From Mactromeris polynyma (Eukaryota; Mollusca; Bivalvia; Venerida; Mactridae): a stretch of 64,000 nt of DNA. The position numbers were made by a program, and so were the translations under genes. Below, one piece after another: positions 34,451 to 45,115 of this stretch (the first letter of the stretch is position 1; each line of letters opens with the position of its first letter). Location of the stretch: contig JASFXZ010000018.1 of the NCBI GenBank assembly GCA_032209605.1, positions 2,483,904-2,547,903 of the forward strand, read 5' to 3'. The notes under the pieces were generated by a model. It was not told the DNA's origin. It searched no databases and saw nothing but the letters and a program-made list of their open reading frames with translations.

Positions 34451-37400
34451 TAGCCCGGCAGATTAGTGAAAAAATCGTTCACATTGTGGTACAAGCACCA
34501 AAATTGACATGGAGACTCCTTTGGGTTTACTTATTCGGAAAATCTCGTTAGCCACGTGAAATTCAAAATGGCGGCCATTTTTTGTCAAGATGGCCGCCAT
34601 TCTAGGTAATCATAACTGTTTTTATTATTTAACTTGACATGCATGACCAAACTAAACGGATTTTGATCAGAAATTATACATATTCATTGTATGTATATTT
34701 ACAAAAATATAAAAAAATTCCTGGTTATGATATATATTTTTTGTATGTTTATGGGTTTAATTAAAAAATTTAAATATTTTTTTTTTAGTTTTTTTCACTT
34801 TTATATTCTCTCAAATTAAAGAACTAGTCCTACTGTCTTTGAATAGATTCTAGCCTTCACAATTGCATTTATAGCTGTACAAGGGGACTAAATCGATAAC
34901 ACTTGCACCTGCCACGACATTCAGTTGCGCAGCCACACTTCATAAGCTGTTGGCAACTCTGAGCAATTGGCGGAAGTGCTGTCCAAAGGATTTGCCACAT
35001 GTCATCTTGCTTTTTCCAACCCCAGTCAGCAGGGCTTTCGGTTTCCATTTTACATATAGTTGATTGGCCCCATATGTAACCTGCTTGGTATGCAGCACAC
35101 TTAACATTTTGAATAAGAGCTGCTTGTGTTGGAGGAATTGGTTCATATGACCTCTGTTTTCAAGCAAACAATTCCAGTCTTGCTTCATCAATACTATCAG
35201 TGGCACTAGACCTGTCATACATAGTGACTACGAACCTCTCAAGAATATTATGATCTTCTTCGTCAATTGTTGGTGGGTACTGACTGAGTTTTATAAAAAC
35301 AGTAGAAGCCTCAGGGCATACATCCCATGTTTGCCATGCACTCTTTTTCCCTTTACCACGGAATGCAGATACAACATCACAGCCAGTAAAAGCGTGGAAA
35401 AATAGAAGGCCCTTGGACTTTACTGGGCCAATTGACGTACTTATATCGTGTATGGGAATCCACCTCAAGTTTTGTCCTTGACCAAATGCGACCCACAGCT
35501 TTTCTACACCAAGAAGCTGCAGAATTGACAGAACACTGATCGCAAAGACAATGACATCTGTGTCGCTGGCTTTAATCATAATGATTTTGTTACCATCTGC
35601 TGCAGCGTGTTTTGCATGCAAGAAGATTCGTGTGTCTGCTTCCTCGTGATTGCAGTGTTTGAGTCCTTCAAGACTTATTGACTGATTGCAGACAACACCC
35701 TCTTCTTGAGTGACTATAACTGTATTATTTGGACCCATCTTCACAATTTTATCCGCCAGAAAGTTAAATAGCTCAGTCTTGTTGCTGTTGTCTTTCAAGA
35801 AGCTACGCCGATTTTGTGGGATTTTCCCTTTGTCAGTCACTCTGCGTCTAGCGCCCATGCCTCGCTTTGATCGTGTTTCAGCTTTTAAACTAGAGGACCA
35901 GTATACGTCAAACACAATATCTGTTCTCGTGTAAGTACAACTATATGTTTGTACTTTTGGGACTACCTCTAGTGCTGCATATTCTTCAAACGTCTTCAAT
36001 ATCCTTGGAGGCAATGAATTGATTAAAGCCGATCCGTCCAAAATGATGACGCCAGCTTCTGGCTCAGTATCAGGAGGAGTAAAGTGAGTCCCCAGAATCG
36101 TCGCAAGCTGCGATTTCTGACAGCTGTGGAGATTACCATTATCACTCAGTGCAGCGGGAAAAGACTGATTCTCATGCTGAAAAAAATCCATCAGGTCACA
36201 TTCTCTAGACTGGCGGGATATGAAAAGTGTAGAGAACAGACGACAGTCGTCCTTTTAGTTTTTTTCTTTTGAATCATCCGCTTTCGGCTCTGGCTTTTGC
36301 CGAAAGAAATCTGTCTTGTACTTCTTGATTGGCTGATAAAATGAACACTCCTCTGTATCCATCTCTTTCAGGAACTCATTGAAGCGAGTTTTACCATTAT
36401 CATAATGAGAAGCAACCATTTCAGCAGCACTAGGATGGGCAATACTTTTTGTATCCAGTGTAAAAAGATCCTCAGTCTCTTCCATAAATGGATTGCCCAT
36501 ATCTTTCATTACAGTGTACAGCTTCTGTACTTTATCGAAGAAAGCCTTTTGTGTGTGTTCTGTCTGTTCGTGATGTCTGGTATTTTCATTTGAATCCTTG
36601 GCTTCAGATGCCGATTCATACTGAGCAACCGAGTGACTGACTTCAGGTCCGGCTACCATCCCCGTCGTAGTGCAGATGGGTCTTCTGTCACACCAATGGC
36701 ACCACCATCACCTTTGCTTGCTCATGAGCTTGGTCAAAAGCCAACGCTGAAAATTCACGATTAGATTTGTGATCAACAAATTTTCCGTTATGGAATTCTG
36801 CAGCCAGCTGAGGATGTGTATTCTCAAGTAACATCATGTCTCTGAGATGAATGGGGAGCCATCGTGCATAGTTCACATTGTTGTTGGCAAAAAAGAATGG
36901 TATCAACTCGCACAACGATTGACGGTATAAAGTAAAGTCTGCTTCTCGAAATGATCGGACCAGGGACAAATTGTGGACTTTCAGTTTTGCGTCTATTACA
37001 CCAGTCTACGATACTTAGCACTTCCTGAGTTTGTGCATTGGCCTCTGAACCGTAAAACATGTAGGCTTCTTTAAGTAGCTTGTAGAGAGTGCTAACTGTA
37101 ACCTGGTGCATTTGCCGTGTCCTAGTGACACTTGAAGCAGAAAGAAAGGATTCTGCTGAGCCCGATGAAGCAATCCCTGCCTCAACAATGGCTCCTGTCC
37201 ATCTACTATTTTGAAGGAGGGTTCCAATGGACTTAAATGCCGCCATTTCAATATGCAGACCCCCAAACATAATGACAAACTTGTCTTCACCATACTTTTC
37301 GGGCCAATGCACTGTATCTGTTTTGCTAATGCGTAAATTGGCTGGTCAGCAGCAATAACAGGAGTCTGAAATGGATTAAGGTATGCAACCGTGTCTTTGA

Positions 37401-38381
37401 TCTTATCCATGACATGCCGTATTGTGGCCACTGAATGGGCTTGGTCACGAAGAAGAGGTAATACTCACTTCAAATACTGGACCTCTTTTCTTGTAGGCAT
37501 GGTGGGCCGACCAAGTAATGTTTTCTTCTTCATCAGATGCCTCTATTCGGCTGACCTTCTCAAGCCATTCATGCTCAACTGTCAAATCAATTTTGAAATT
37601 ATTTGTATCGAAGTACAATGGTTTTGTGACTTTGGATGGAGTTGGATTCTTTTTCGTGAATAAAGCAGGGTGGATGTTGGTGAAAGAATCAGGAAGTTCC
37701 GGAACTATCTTTACCTTGCTGTCTTTAATATGAATTGACTCACGCTTTCACCTGCATTGTCAGTTGATGGATGCTGGAAGAGTGAAATGCTTGTTCCATG
37801 GAAAAAAGTGGTTGCTGTCGTTGCAGTAGCATTATGGTCTATGTTGTCGATAGCAGCTGTGGTAAACAACCCTTTCCTCATGACTGTCGGACAAACTACT
37901 CATTCCTCCATGTATTTACTTACAGCTGCACCTCCCGCACTGGCACATCCTGTCAATTCAGGTGCGGCTATCTAACTGGTCCTTGATTTAACAAGACTAC
38001 AGATAAGTGTATATGGGGCTTGTTAGATAGCATTTGGGACACTAAACTATACTAAAGTGAATAGTTAGCTCCAGTCACCAGTGTGCCCTGGTTGTGCTTT
38101 GACACTCACTCTCTTTCTCCGGTAAATGATAGTGGGAGCTTCAAAAAAGTTTAAATTTTATATATTTGGCTTCTCTATAAAAGCAAATGTACTATTTGAC
38201 CCCAAAACCATTAAGATGGAACTACTAAGTCAACTTTTATATTAAGAATATTTTTTTTAATCAAAAGGTGGCTGACGGGTTTTTTCAAACAAGTATCCTA
38301 AGGGGAGTACCCATGCACATTTTGATGCTTGTATCACAAACTGAACGATTTTTCTAAATATTGACTTAATCTGCCGGGCTA
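34451..38381 (-). mobile_element. Academ-like DNA transposon nested in the LINE (TIRs, ATA target duplication)
   Basis: Both ends read TAGCCCGGCAGATTA inward, followed by matching stretches ('aaaaatcgttca', 'ttgtg.tacaagca.caaaa') after a short gap. ATA flanks it at 34448-34450 and 38382-38384. It carries one long decayed coding region on the minus strand. A 3-bp duplication plus an XPG/PIN-like nuclease module and Cys-rich tail agree with what is known of Academ elements; the superfamily call rests on that recollection. A hairpin of 'aatggcggccatt'/'gatggccgccatt' lies at 34565-34606 inside the left arm. Confidence 0.82.
34869..37980 (-). pseudogene. Transposon protein with PIN/XPG-nuclease-like module and Cys-rich tail (decayed)
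   Basis: A widespread transposon protein family of fish, cnidarians and molluscs. From the N-side: 'RKGLFTTAAIDNIDHNATAT' and 'FFHGTSISLFQHP' (about 37910-37790), 'ENITWSAHHAYKKRGPVFEV' (about 37530-37470), 'AADQPIYALAKQIQ', 'YGEDKFVIMFGGLHIEMAAF' (about 37290-37230), 'NYARWLPIHLRDM' (about 36880-36835). Frame 36191-35160 then has 'IILDGSALI' (D52), 'NHEEADTR' (181-188), 'SDTDVIVF' (209-216), 'TGCDVVSAF' (269-277) and 'GKGKKSAW' (279-286), the acidic-residue order of FEN1/XPG-type PIN nucleases. The tail ends 'MKCGCATECRGRCKCY'. Lesions: TGA 35160, TAA 36255, frame breaks near 36660-36720, 36965, 37315 and 37470. The region N-terminal to about 37980 appears absent. Confidence 0.85.
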
Positions 38382-38747
38382 ATATACAACATCTCTACCA
38401 GTATTGAACAGTGACTTATCTAATTTCATCAATACACCGAATTCAAAGTCTTCACATATTCGTTTTGCAAATAACGATATATTATTACTGACGCCCACTA
38501 ACACACCACCTAAAGGTCTACCACCAACCAATGACTTCTTTGCCGGGCATACATATATATTATGATCATTGAAATACTGTTTACTAAAAGATTTATAGAT
38601 CTCCCATGTTTCTTGCATACCAAAAATACTATAAGATCCAAGAAAAACACTCAAATCAAAACAACGTATCTTAGATTTAAGTCCTTCAATATTCCAGCTC
38701 AGAAAAGATAATGTTCGCGTCGTAAGTGTATGGCCTTGACCTCCATC
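38382..38747 (-). pseudogene. LINE AP-like endonuclease, N-terminal half
   Basis: In the same frame as ORF1, directly after its TAG: 'TLSFLSWNIEGLKSKI' (SWNIxG, the first active-site block), then 'LGSYSIFGMQETW' (QETW, catalytic Glu) and 'GRPLGGVLVGVSNN' (G-G-V block). It breaks after 'FNTGRDVVY' at the insertion boundary and resumes at 34450. Confidence 0.9.
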
Positions 38748-40049
38748 CTATTGTACATATATAGCATCAGTTGTTTCCCCTTCGTTAATGAAACTGGTAT
38801 CAGCTGTAACTACATCATTAGTATCCATGTGGTGCATCCATTCAGAAGTTGTATTAGTCTTCTGTCTAGCAGATGGTCGAGTTGCCCGTTTGAATACATG
38901 TGCATTTGTGCGCTTTACGAAGGTGCATAGTTTTCCGTTCTTAAAATACCCACTTAGACCTTTCTGTTTAGCATCTTTTAGCTGTTGGCGTTGAGAATAT
39001 GTAAGATCATTTGATATTCGTATCCCTTGAGATCTCAATTCGTCCCTATGACGAAACAAGCCAAATTTATCATTGTTTCTGGCAAACTTAGCGATAACCA
39101 TTCGTATTGGTTCAGACTCATCAGACTCATCATCTTCAAGATTTGGTTTGGGTCCCTTGTCTCCTACTCGCCAAGCAGATACAAGACTGTTCACACTACA
39201 CTCGTCACCGTATGCCACCTTTAATATATTGTCGTGTATTAGTGTTTTTAGTTCTTCCTCATTTGATTCCGTCTCCTCTAGACCGAAAATGCGAAGAGAA
39301 TTTTTCAATGCGTCCGTTTCAATACTACTCAATTGGTGTTCAAATTTTGCCAGTCTTGAATCATATTCTTCGTGGTGAATAGAAATTGCCGAGAAATCAT
39401 TAAATAATAAGTCTTGGTCATATTCCATATTGTCAACAGACTTTTCAAGTTTGTGTAATCTTGCAGCCATAGCATCTTGAACTGCTTCAACTTTTCTTAC
39501 AGTTTTCTGGATACCTGCTATTTCACCTCTCAACATCAACACCTCATTTCTAACGCCTTTAACTTCTTCTTTGATACCTTGAATACCCTCATTGTTTTGC
39601 TGTATGGCTTCAAGGACCCTTTCTATCTTATCGTCGGATACGTTAGATTTGGATGTTCTAGGTCCTGGGTTGAGCTCTACATCAGAAGATAGAACAAGCC
39701 TTTGTTGTTGATATGTCATATAAGACCCACCATAGTATATACATGCCTCATTTGTACCTGGATGTAATGGATGAGATAGCCAATCACAACTGTTTTTGTA
39801 TACAGATGCATGTTGCTGTACCAAATATGAGTGGCTTGCTACCATGCCATATTGCAGGGTAATCATGAACAATAGAACCACACTGCACGCTAACATCCTC
39901 AAATGTATGTCTGGTCCAGTGCTGTAGGGATTATATTTCCCAAACTTGTAGGATTTGGTCTTCAACTTGAGAGCGAATGCAAAAACACCAGTTCTTGCCC
40001 TGTGTGTCATTAGGTCCACACCCATTGTCGATGTTAGGTTTATGTCCAA
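38748..40049 (-). CDS. LINE ORF1 with 2A peptide, coiled coil and RRM-like region
   Basis: An uninterrupted 433-aa ORF. Residues 1-117 include a hydrophobic stretch (about 53-68, 'LACSVVLLFMITLQYG'). Residues 116-130, 'QRLVLSSDVELNPGP', are a canonical 2A ribosome-skipping motif: the ribosome should release a product ending at Gly129 and restart at Pro130. After it, 137-225 is a long heptad-rich coiled coil (probable trimerisation), then an RRM-like nucleic-acid-binding region (about 245-370, 'SLRIFGLEE', 'MVIAKFA', 'GIRISNDLTYSQRQQLKDAK') and a basic tail. The ORF1 protein should coat element RNA as a chaperone. It stops at TAG 38748-38750, beyond which the endonuclease continues in the same frame. 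An earlier Met near residue 9 or 14 could also start it. Confidence 0.9.
   Translation of the reverse strand: MDINLTSTMGVDLMTHRARTGVFAFALKLKTKSYKFGKYNPYSTGPDIHLRMLACSVVLLFMITLQYGMVASHSYLVQQHASVYKNSCDWLSHPLHPGTNEACIYYGGSYMTYQQQRLVLSSDVELNPGPRTSKSNVSDDKIERVLEAIQQNNEGIQGIKEEVKGVRNEVLMLRGEIAGIQKTVRKVEAVQDAMAARLHKLEKSVDNMEYDQDLLFNDFSAISIHHEEYDSRLAKFEHQLSSIETDALKNSLRIFGLEETESNEEELKTLIHDNILKVAYGDECSVNSLVSAWRVGDKGPKPNLEDDESDESEPIRMVIAKFARNNDKFGLFRHRDELRSQGIRISNDLTYSQRQQLKDAKQKGLSGYFKNGKLCTFVKRTNAHVFKRATRPSARQKTNTTSEWMHHMDTNDVVTADTSFINEGETTDAIYVQ
39660..39695 (-). other. 2A ribosome-skipping peptide coding site
   Basis: Codes 'LSSDVELNPGP' within ORF1; DVELNPGP lies at 39683-39660. It matches the D-(V/I)-E-x-N-P-G-P consensus at every fixed position. 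2A sequences are known in several AP-endonuclease non-LTR retrotransposons of invertebrates. Skipping activity here is predicted, not shown. Confidence 0.9.
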
Positions 40050-40060
40050 AGTTGCCCACC

Positions 40061-40847
40061 GTAGATTATAAGTTAACTCAAACTTGTATACACACAGTCA
40101 ACACGAAATTGTCAATTACCCGTTCTATCTACACAATGTCCACTTAATATCCACATGTATTGCTTACAGGTTGTGTTGAGATTAAACCAGGTGACCAACT
40201 GTCGCAGTTCAGTGAATCCACATACACTAATTTGTCTATTGATTTAAATAAAAAATGTTTCAGTTATCAATAATGCTTCACATACATCCAATACCTTGAA
40301 AACATTTATCCCACGTCGCAGCCAATGTCACAAAGAATCCGTTGATATAAAATTTATGATATCTATCCACAGAAAATTCGCTTTAAATCACATTTAACTC
40401 TGAGTCCAAAAAAACGTGACCTATACCTAACATCTACATCTACATCGATCAGATAAGTGATAAAACTTGATGATGTTCCCGGGCAGTGCTTCAAATTGAC
40501 AATACGTGATTTCACAATATACCAGTACTAAAATCTTTTTCATATTTTGAAAAATTGAAGCCGTAAAACATCTTTATTTTGTGATATTTCTTTCCCATAT
40601 AACTGAAGATAATAGTAATAACATAATGAAACATATGCTGTATTCTGTTTGTTTTTTATGACTTCAGATATACAGAGACTTGATTGATTTGTCAGTGAAA
40701 TTTCATCTTTTTCAAGTGGGGGTGGGGTAGAAAAAGTTGCTAAACACTTTTTGATCAAGTATACATGTCATGCAAATTTCTATTATTTTAATCTGCAGTC
40801 TTTAAGAAATAGATTGATGTAAAAACATTGTATATTCATGCTTTTTT
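40061..40847. other. LINE 5' leader and flank
   Basis: No other gene was recognised. The part next to 40061 is presumably the retrotransposon 5' UTR; its outer limit was not found. Confidence 0.4.
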
Positions 40848-41479
40848 AGTTGTTCGGTAGAACAACTAGTTCTATGGCAAATTTCGACAGTCGCATCGCT
40901 TAACTACGTTTGCGTATTAACTATGTTTGCGTATTCACTACGGAAGTGTAATACGTACGAATAACAGAAAAGGTATTCTGCGCATGCGCAAGAATAACAG
41001 AAAAGGTAAATCTGTTACAAAAAGTAAACCAACAACTGAGCGTAACCAACAACTGAGCGTTTTAACTGTTGAAGTCATGTCTAAGCTAGCATCTAGCATT
41101 GATTTTTACAGAAAAATACTAAACAATGTCTTTGATATAAACAATGTCTTCAATATTCTATGTTAAAATTGTTTTGAGTAAAGTCAATTATTGTAACAGC
41201 CTGAAAAAAATTGGGTCAATCGCCTAATTATAATGTTTGGCGTGGGTTTAGTCATGTGTCATCAAACAAACGCCGAAAACACATCACCTAATTATAATAT
41301 TTGGCGTGGGTTTAGTCACGTGTCATAACAAACGCCAAAACCGCTGGCTTTTCTCTGGATGCCGCGGAGGAATATAGGTAAATCAATTGGTAAACAAAAT
41401 AGTCCAATATTGGTTGGCATTTTTTTCTTGAATTTCTGGAATTTCCGAATATAAAACCAGTGTCCAATACCGAACAACT
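40848..41479. mobile_element. Possible 632-bp element with 12-bp inverted ends and internal duplication
   Basis: AGTTGTTCGGTA at 40848-40859 is mirrored by TACCGAACAACT at 41468-41479. Inside, a block of about 63 bp ('cacctaattataat.tttggcgtgggtttagtca') is repeated at about 41221-41342, each copy holding 'tttggcg...cgccgaaa' inverted motifs. Target duplication unclear. Confidence 0.4.
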
Positions 41480-42234
41480 GCAGTGCTTTCAGCGCTTTGA
41501 TTATTTAATTGGTGTCAGCTAATTTTCACCGCATTTGCCATGTCATGGAATAATATACTTAAATGCTTGTAACTAAAATTTGTTTAAAATTTTGAAAAAA
41601 GTCACCTATCTGATGCAGATGAAGGATATAGTAATAAGCTTTTGCATTCTGAAATACTGACCATTTGAGTGGGAAGACCTTAAATACCACATAGAAATAT
41701 AAATTGCAAGGATCTCTGCCACATGTATATGATTTACTACACAAACGTACAGCCACTATGATGGTATATCAAAGATAATGACCAAAAGTACCTTATAGGT
41801 CAGTAAAATTACTTGAGTGGCCCACCAACATTTTCAATTTAAGGAAGTTTTATGCCTATTTTACTGAAATGTTTGGAGAAATCTTCTTTACTATTGCAGT
41901 TGTTCCAGACTGCCTTCTTCATGTCAACTATGAATGTTTGTTTTGTGAGTACCACCCTTCTGTTGATATCTTCAAGTAAGTTATTTGTATGTAGCAATTT
42001 TAACATGAAATTACATAGTGAAAGGTTAATACTTATCAGACAACAAGATAAAATATACAAGTAAGCAAGTTTAATAATGTATAGAAATTAATTGAACATT
42101 TTAGAAAAGATTTAGAATCTACATTAATTGTATAAGTATGTATGTATATTAAACGTCTATCACACTGATTTTGACAAGCTTCAATTACAAAACTATGACA
42201 TCTAAATCCAAGATGAAACTGAGGTTTGAAATAC

Positions 42235-42620
42235 TCTAAAATGGTTTCCGCTCCATAACTCTAGAACGCTTGAGTGTATTGTCTTCAAACTTGATAGGCC
42301 TGCTGGTCATGACAGGTAGATGAAATCTGATGATTTTGAGGTCAGTAGGTTGAAGGTCAAGGTAACAGGACAACTCTGCTCAATAACTCCAGAACACTTT
42401 GGCCTATAAACCTACTGGTTATAAATGATAAATAAATGAACCCTATTGATTTTGAAGTCAGTAGGTTAAAGGTCAAGGTCACAGTGACTTCACTCTGAAA
42501 ATGGTTTCTACTATATAACTCAGAAACTCTTCGGTCTGTGGTCCTTGAACTTCATAGGCCTCCTGGTCATGACAAGTTGATGACACCTATTGATTTTGTC
42601 GTCTTAACATGGTCTCTGCA
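42235..42620 (+). repeat. Dispersed repeat, three diverged units
   Basis: Units of about 120 bp repeat 'taactc.agaac.ctt', 'tcataggcctcctggtcatgacaag', 'tgaa.cctattgattttga' and 'gtcagtaggttaaaggtcaaggt'. The same family is seen at 9480-9830. Confidence 0.6.
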
Positions 42621-43573
42621 GGTGATTTAAATTTAAAATGGTATCCTGTTTTCTTTTGAAATTTCATTTACACCCCTGTTTAGTATTTTACAGCCTGTAT
42701 CAAAGTCATTATGAGGGGCTCAATTACCTTTCTGATAGTTATAGTTATATTGTGAGAAAATAGTTAAAAACAATTAAATAGAATTACACAAATCTTAGAA
42801 AAGTGTTGCTCATGAAGACAAATAATCAGCGATAAGGTCTGCTGAAATTCATTCCGTACTTCGGAAATCCCTTCTGGGGTTCAGGAATCCAATTTGAATA
42901 ATGATGCTAATATCTAAAAGGTCAAAGAGAAGGAATAATTGGTCAAAATTGTTTCGACCCAGAACTTGGTCTACGTGGGACTCCGAAATAACGATTTTGA
43001 ACAGTTGATCACCATAAGAAGATGATTTGTCTTGAGCAAGAATGCTGCTAATATCTAAAAGGTCAATGTCAAGTTCAATATTGGTTACAATGCATCAATT
43101 TTTGGAGGAGTTATGGCCCTTTTTCAACATAAAAATTGGTTTCCGATTAATAACTCTTAAAAGGGCTGATGGATTCAATTCATATTAGGCACATAAGAAT
43201 TGGATAATAAAATACAGGTCAAGTGTGATTTCAGTTACAATCTGCCAATATTTTTTGGCCTTTACAAAGTAAGTATTTGCATTTTGCTGGAAAGCCTATA
43301 ACAGCGGCATCCACGTCCTATTTAGGCGTATAATTATGTATTATACACTTCGACAAATTTCTAATTGGCCACCTAGTTTTTATCATATTTTAGGAAAAGT
43401 ATTCGGAGAAAAATACAAATAATCAAATATAAGTTTAATACAATTTATTCCTAATATGTAAAACAAAACTTCATTGAAATTTGATCACGGGAACAAACTT
43501 AACAGAGAGGGTTAACATGGACACCCTTAAAACAAAAACTGCAAGATCAAATCACGTCGTATTTGATTTCGTT

Positions 43574-44840
43574 TCAATACATTGTATGTCCACCTGCTGC
43601 GGCAATTACAGCAAGGCACCTTGTCCTCATTGATATAATGTATCTGTGAAGATACTGTTGTGGAATGGCCATCTGATGAATAACACGCGTGAGCTCCCTG
43701 AGATTTGGTTGCAGCGGCTGGGCACGGACCTTGCGCTTCAATAGGTCCCACATGTGCTCGATCGGATTTAAATCCGAACTGTTTGCAGGCCATTGGAGTG
43801 TTCGTACATTGTTTGCTACAAGCATTACTTGTGTGCTTCTTGCCGCGTGACATGATGCGTTATCCTGTGCCAACATCATACCGTGATTGGCACGGATATG
43901 AAGTAGAAGAACCGGCCGAATGATGTCATTTTGATACCTCATCGCGTGCATGTTTCCTTGAATGGGTACACTTGGAGTTTTCGTGTGCATGGAAACTCCA
44001 GCCCACAACATGATGGAACCACTCCAGAAGTTATCACATTCTACCAGAAAGTTCTCATTGTTCCGCTCACCCCGACGGCGATATATACGCGAGCACGTCT
44101 GTCATTCCCGCGTAGTGTGATGCGTGTCTCGTCAACAAATAAAACATTGGTCCAGTCCGCCCTTGTAAATCGCAAATGTCGCCTGGCCCACAATAATCTT
44201 GCCTGCATGTGCCTTGCGGTAAGAATCGGAACCCGCAGGGGACGACGGCACTGCAAGCTGACAGCCCTCAGGCGATTGCGCACTGTCTGTGGGTGGATTG
44301 CGCGGTTGTGTATGCCCAGTGTATTACGTGCCGTCGTCACTGCCGTGGTAAAACGATCCTGAAGGTGGTCATTGACAATTTCAATGTCCTGTAGGGGAGT
44401 CGTCACTCTTCCTTTGGGGCGTCATCGGAGATCTGCAACACTTCCGGTTTGTACGAATTTCGCCCAAAGAGTCTCAATACTGAAATGTCGCCTATTGAAA
44501 AGCCGTGCAATCTGAAAAAATAATAAAATCCACTTAGAGTTGATTCAAAGATGAATGCTAATGAGATACAATGCATTTCATTGTATGATTGGTCAGTCCG
44601 ATATTACACAGGTATCGTATGGTTGACCACCCGTGTTATTGTTTACAACCGTTTTCACGTAAATAAGAATCACCTATGGATTGATATAAAAACATGTTCT
44701 GTCAATATTTTGCACTTAATAACAAATAATAAAACATATTGCAACTTTTATAATGACGCGTGACATACCTGTCTGATGGGGGTGCCAGCACGAATCATTC
44801 CGACGGCTTGAGCACGTTCTGCAATGCTCATTCTCGCCAT
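43574..44840 (-). pseudogene. Tc1-like DD34E transposase with an intron; one stop, one frameshift
   Basis: Exon 1 (44840-44769) encodes 24 residues (MARMSIAERAQAVGMIRAGT, then PIRQ), the start of the DNA-binding helix-turn-helix; donor 'gtatgt'. Exon 2 starts at 44511 with 'IARLFNRRHFSIETLWAKF' after a pyrimidine-rich 'ttttttcag'. The catalytic core reads 'DWTNVLFVDE' (first Asp), 'LAQDNASCHAA' (second Asp) and 'SSDLNPIEHMWDLLKRK' (Glu), with 34 residues between the second Asp and the Glu. A TGA at 44424-44422 and a 2-base slip in the 'atatata' run at about 44081-44088 break the frame. It would cut and paste the element at TA sites; this copy should be inactive. Confidence 0.92.
44512..44768 (-). 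other. 257-bp intron inside the Tc1 transposase
   Basis: Minus strand: GTATGT at the donor and a T-rich tract plus CAG at the acceptor. Removing it joins 'TPIRQ' to 'IARLF' in phase 0, exactly restoring the helix-turn-helix that continuous Tc1 transposases have. Confidence 0.8.
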
Positions 44841-45115
44841 ATTTAATGTTTTTCATAAAAGACAATCCACGAAGAATACATTCCTACCAAATACGACAAC
44901 TACCACGCCGTGCACGAGGAACGCGAGCACATAGGCTATTTTCGCACCTACCGTTCAGCATGGATGATTTTGTACATGAATACGTGTTTTCTTTCTGTAA
45001 ATCGATAGATTGGTGTGTACAATACAAAAATAACCAAACTTTAGATTTATTGATTAAATATGTCGCATAATATCATATTTTATATGGTGGCCAATTAGAA
45101 ATTCGTCGAAGTGTA

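Larger units (their letters stand above)
31660..40060 (-). mobile_element. Non-LTR retrotransposon (2A-ORF1, endonuclease, RT), split by a nested DNA transposon
   Basis: On the minus strand the order is ORF1 (40049-38748), endonuclease N-terminus (38747-38382), insertion (38381-34451), endonuclease C-terminus (34450-33608) and reverse transcriptase (33607 to about 31667). Removing the insert and one ATA copy leaves '...DVVYANIYIPPEQSP', a sensible AP-endonuclease sequence, so both halves were once one element. Lesions are mostly single in-frame stops (38748, about 34393, 33608, 32042). The clade is uncertain; ORF1 with coiled coil and RRM-like region, AP endonuclease and an FADD-type RT fit the L1/CR1/Jockey-like groups. 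Exact 5' and 3' ends were not found. Confidence 0.88.
43346..45113 (-). mobile_element. Complete 1.77-kb Tc1-like transposon, TA-flanked
   Basis: Both ends read CACTTCGAC(A/G)AATTTCTAATTGGCCACC inward (about 28 bp, one mismatch), with TA target duplications at 43344-43345 and 45114-45115. One transposase gene fills the minus strand. Length and structure are typical of Tc1-like elements. Confidence 0.93.

Noticed and set aside
34451..38381. Insert interpreted as part of the LINE or a host gene
   Set aside because: Inverted ends and ATA duplication, and restoration of the LINE frame on removal, show it is a separate transposon.
40166..40200. Second 2A-like motif (VEIKPGD) on the plus strand
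   Set aside because: Lacks the essential NPGP and is on the opposite strand to the LINE; coincidence.
43705..44406. Plus-strand ORFs of 72-143 aa
   Set aside because: Antisense shadows of the Tc1 transposase.
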